51,516 nt of DNA from an uncultured Chloroflexales bacterium (lineage in GTDB: Bacteria; Chloroflexota; Chloroflexia; Chloroflexales; Chloroflexaceae), in NCBI GenBank assembly GCA_937918935.1, contig CAKZSI010000046.1, positions 1 through 51,516 on the forward strand. The letters run 5' to 3'. Both the position numbers and the translations under genes were made by a program. Positions 50,353 to 51,516 of this stretch are shown here, one piece after another. The first letter of the stretch is position 1, and every line of letters starts with the position of its first letter. The notes under the pieces are model-generated. The model saw only the letters and a program-made list of their open reading frames with translations, made no database searches and was not told the origin of the DNA.

Positions 50353-51369
50353 ATGCGCATCGCCGACATCGGAGAGTTCGCGCTGATCGAGCGGTTACAC
50401 GGCCTGGTCGCGATGGAGCGACCCGACGTCATCGTCGGCATTGGCGACGATGTGGCGGTACTGTCGGTTGATGGCGATCAGTGGCTCCTGGCCACAGTGG
50501 ATTGCCAGGTAGAAGACGTGCATTTTCTGCGCCGCGCGATTACCCCCGCCCAGTTAGGCCGGCGGGCGCTCGCCATCAATCTGAGCGATCTCGCCGCTAT
50601 AGGGGGATACCCCCTCTTCGCGCTGGTCTCCCTCGGCCTGCCCAACAGCCTGGATGTTTTGTGGGTTGAAGAGTTGTACCACGGTCTGGGCCATGAAGCC
50701 AGACAGCATGGGGTCGCGATTGTTGGCGGCAACATGACCCGCTCGCCCGGCGGGATCTGGGTTGACGTGACGGTGCTGGGGCGGGTACGGCGCGACGAGG
50801 TGATCCTGCGCTCGGGCGCGCGACCGGGCGACTTGGTGCTGGTGACCGGGCAGCTCGGCGCGGCGGCAGCGGGTCTGCAACTCCTGCTCGATCCTGAACT
50901 GACGCACGTGGTTGGCGACCCTGAGCCGGCCCTGACCCGGCACTTCACGCCTACCCCGCGCCTGGCCGAGGCCGCCGTGATCGCCCGCTCGCGCCAGGCG
51001 ACGGCGATGATTGACCTGAGCGACGGCCTGAGCAGCGACATCGGGCACATCTGCGAGCAAAGCGGCGTTGGCGTGCGCCTGTGGGCCGCGGCACTGCCCA
51101 TCGCCCCGGCGGCGCGGGCCATCGCCGCAGCGCGCGGGGAGCCGCCGTGGAACATCGCTCTGGCGGGAGGCGAAGATTACGAACTGTGTTTCACCGCACC
51201 CCCTGACGCCGCCGCCAGCCTCGCCGCAGCCATCCAGGAGCAGACCGGCGCCCTGGTGACGGTTGTCGGCGAGATCCTGCCTGCCGAGGCCGGACGCTGG
51301 ATGCGCCTGCCCGAGGGCGACGCCATACCTCTGGCTCCGCGCGGGTGGGAGCATTTCAAGCCCGTATGA
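50353..51369 (+). CDS. thiL: Thiamine-monophosphate kinase
   Basis: 338-residue kinase making thiamine pyrophosphate from thiamine phosphate and ATP, the last step of the pathway. PurM/SelD-like fold motifs are present: 'IADIGEFALIERL', 'IVGIGDDVAVLSVDG', 'DCQVEDVHFLRRAITPAQLGRRALAINLSDLAAIGGYP', 'GGNMTRSPGGIWVDVTVLG', 'PGDLVLVTGQLG', 'MIDLSDGLSSDIGHICEQSGVGVRL' and 'LAGGEDYELCFT'. Start ATG 50353 with AAGGAG 6-8 nt before it; the upstream open frame is repeat-derived. Separated from thiM by the tandem repeat array, so co-transcription under the riboswitch is likely but not certain. Confidence 0.95.
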   Translation: MRIADIGEFALIERLHGLVAMERPDVIVGIGDDVAVLSVDGDQWLLATVDCQVEDVHFLRRAITPAQLGRRALAINLSDLAAIGGYPLFALVSLGLPNSLDVLWVEELYHGLGHEARQHGVAIVGGNMTRSPGGIWVDVTVLGRVRRDEVILRSGARPGDLVLVTGQLGAAAAGLQLLLDPELTHVVGDPEPALTRHFTPTPRLAEAAVIARSRQATAMIDLSDGLSSDIGHICEQSGVGVRLWAAALPIAPAARAIAAARGEPPWNIALAGGEDYELCFTAPPDAAASLAAAIQEQTGALVTVVGEILPAEAGRWMRLPEGDAIPLAPRGWEHFKPV

Positions 51370-51385
51370 AAAACAACTTTTCTGT

Positions 51386-51516
51386 GGGGGCAAAGCCCAC
51401 CCATCGGCAGGGGCATGGGGAACCTGCAATCCGGTTGGCCCCGCACCGGTCCCTTCTTTCGGGGGCAAAGCCCACCCATCGGCAGGGGCATGGGGAACCT
51501 GCAATCCGGTTGGCCC
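51386..51516. repeat. Tandem 56-bp direct repeat at the window end
   Basis: Two identical 56-bp units (51386-51441 and 51461-51516), period 75, spacer 19 bp. Each begins GGGGGCAAAGCCCACCC (a stem) and continues with a module B-like GGCAGGGGCATGGGGAACC ... CGGTTGGCCC. The array may continue past the window edge. Confidence 0.85.

Noticed and set aside
50129-51516. CRISPR array
   Set aside because: Only two or three units per array, long units (56-73 bp), no uniform short unique spacers and no cas genes nearby.

Overview
The window is GC-rich chromosomal DNA, most likely from the Chloroflexota (class Chloroflexia, Roseiflexus/Chloroflexus-like). I infer this from gene content and style: an exported VanW protein with the 'GYPISEEF' motif, a GlgE-maltokinase-GlgB-GH57 glycogen cluster, a tandem cNMP-binding/ferredoxin protein beside a tungsten-type aldehyde oxidoreductase, and short hairpin repeats in many intergenic gaps. 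No database search was possible, so the taxonomy is an inference. I see no phage, integrase, transposase or CRISPR array. Most of the window is ordinary core and biosynthetic sequence.

Layout. 0.1-10 kb: small hypothetical proteins, a secreted OB-fold protein, lrgAB, the VanW protein, tRNA-Glu, cysK, and small membrane proteins including a YggT-like one. 10-16.6 kb: map, a LysM lipoprotein, a short promoter/micro-ORF/terminator unit with no assigned function, a methyltransferase, tRNA-Arg(GCG), yggS and two oligopeptide-type permeases. 16.7-22.8 kb: their binding lipoprotein, then nadA-nadB-nadC behind a strong promoter with three evenly spaced 21-bp operator-like palindromes. 23.1-31.6 kb: glgE, maltokinase, glgB and a GH57 protein. 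31.6-38.8 kb: the cNMP/4Fe-4S protein divergent from an aldehyde:ferredoxin oxidoreductase that overlaps proB, then a GNAT protein, a MaoC hydratase and an alpha/beta hydrolase. 38.9-41.7 kb: rpsO-pnp. 41.9-46.4 kb: an accessory-looking block on the minus strand with an NnrS-like membrane protein, a DUF2249 protein and a protoglobin/MoaD-like fusion behind a CRP/FNR-type site, plus a YeeE/YedE transporter and a decayed rhodanese. 46.4-48 kb: DUF2905, cbpM and a DnaJ-family gene. 48.1-51.4 kb: a TPP riboswitch with thiE-thiM-thiL.

How the genes work together. nadABC makes nicotinate mononucleotide from aspartate. glgE, maltokinase and glgB build branched alpha-glucan from maltose. The thi genes phosphorylate and couple thiamine halves under TPP control. 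The NnrS-like, DUF2249 and globin genes look like one transcription unit that responds to nitric oxide or low oxygen.

The least explained items are: (1) the short transcript unit at 11831-12025; (2) two families of intergenic hairpins, one showing compensatory base changes between copies; (3) the globin/beta-grasp fusion and its operon; (4) MITE-like elements with GCTGATGCA-type ends; (5) an interleaved (pseudoknot-like) pair of inverted repeats at 1599-1669.
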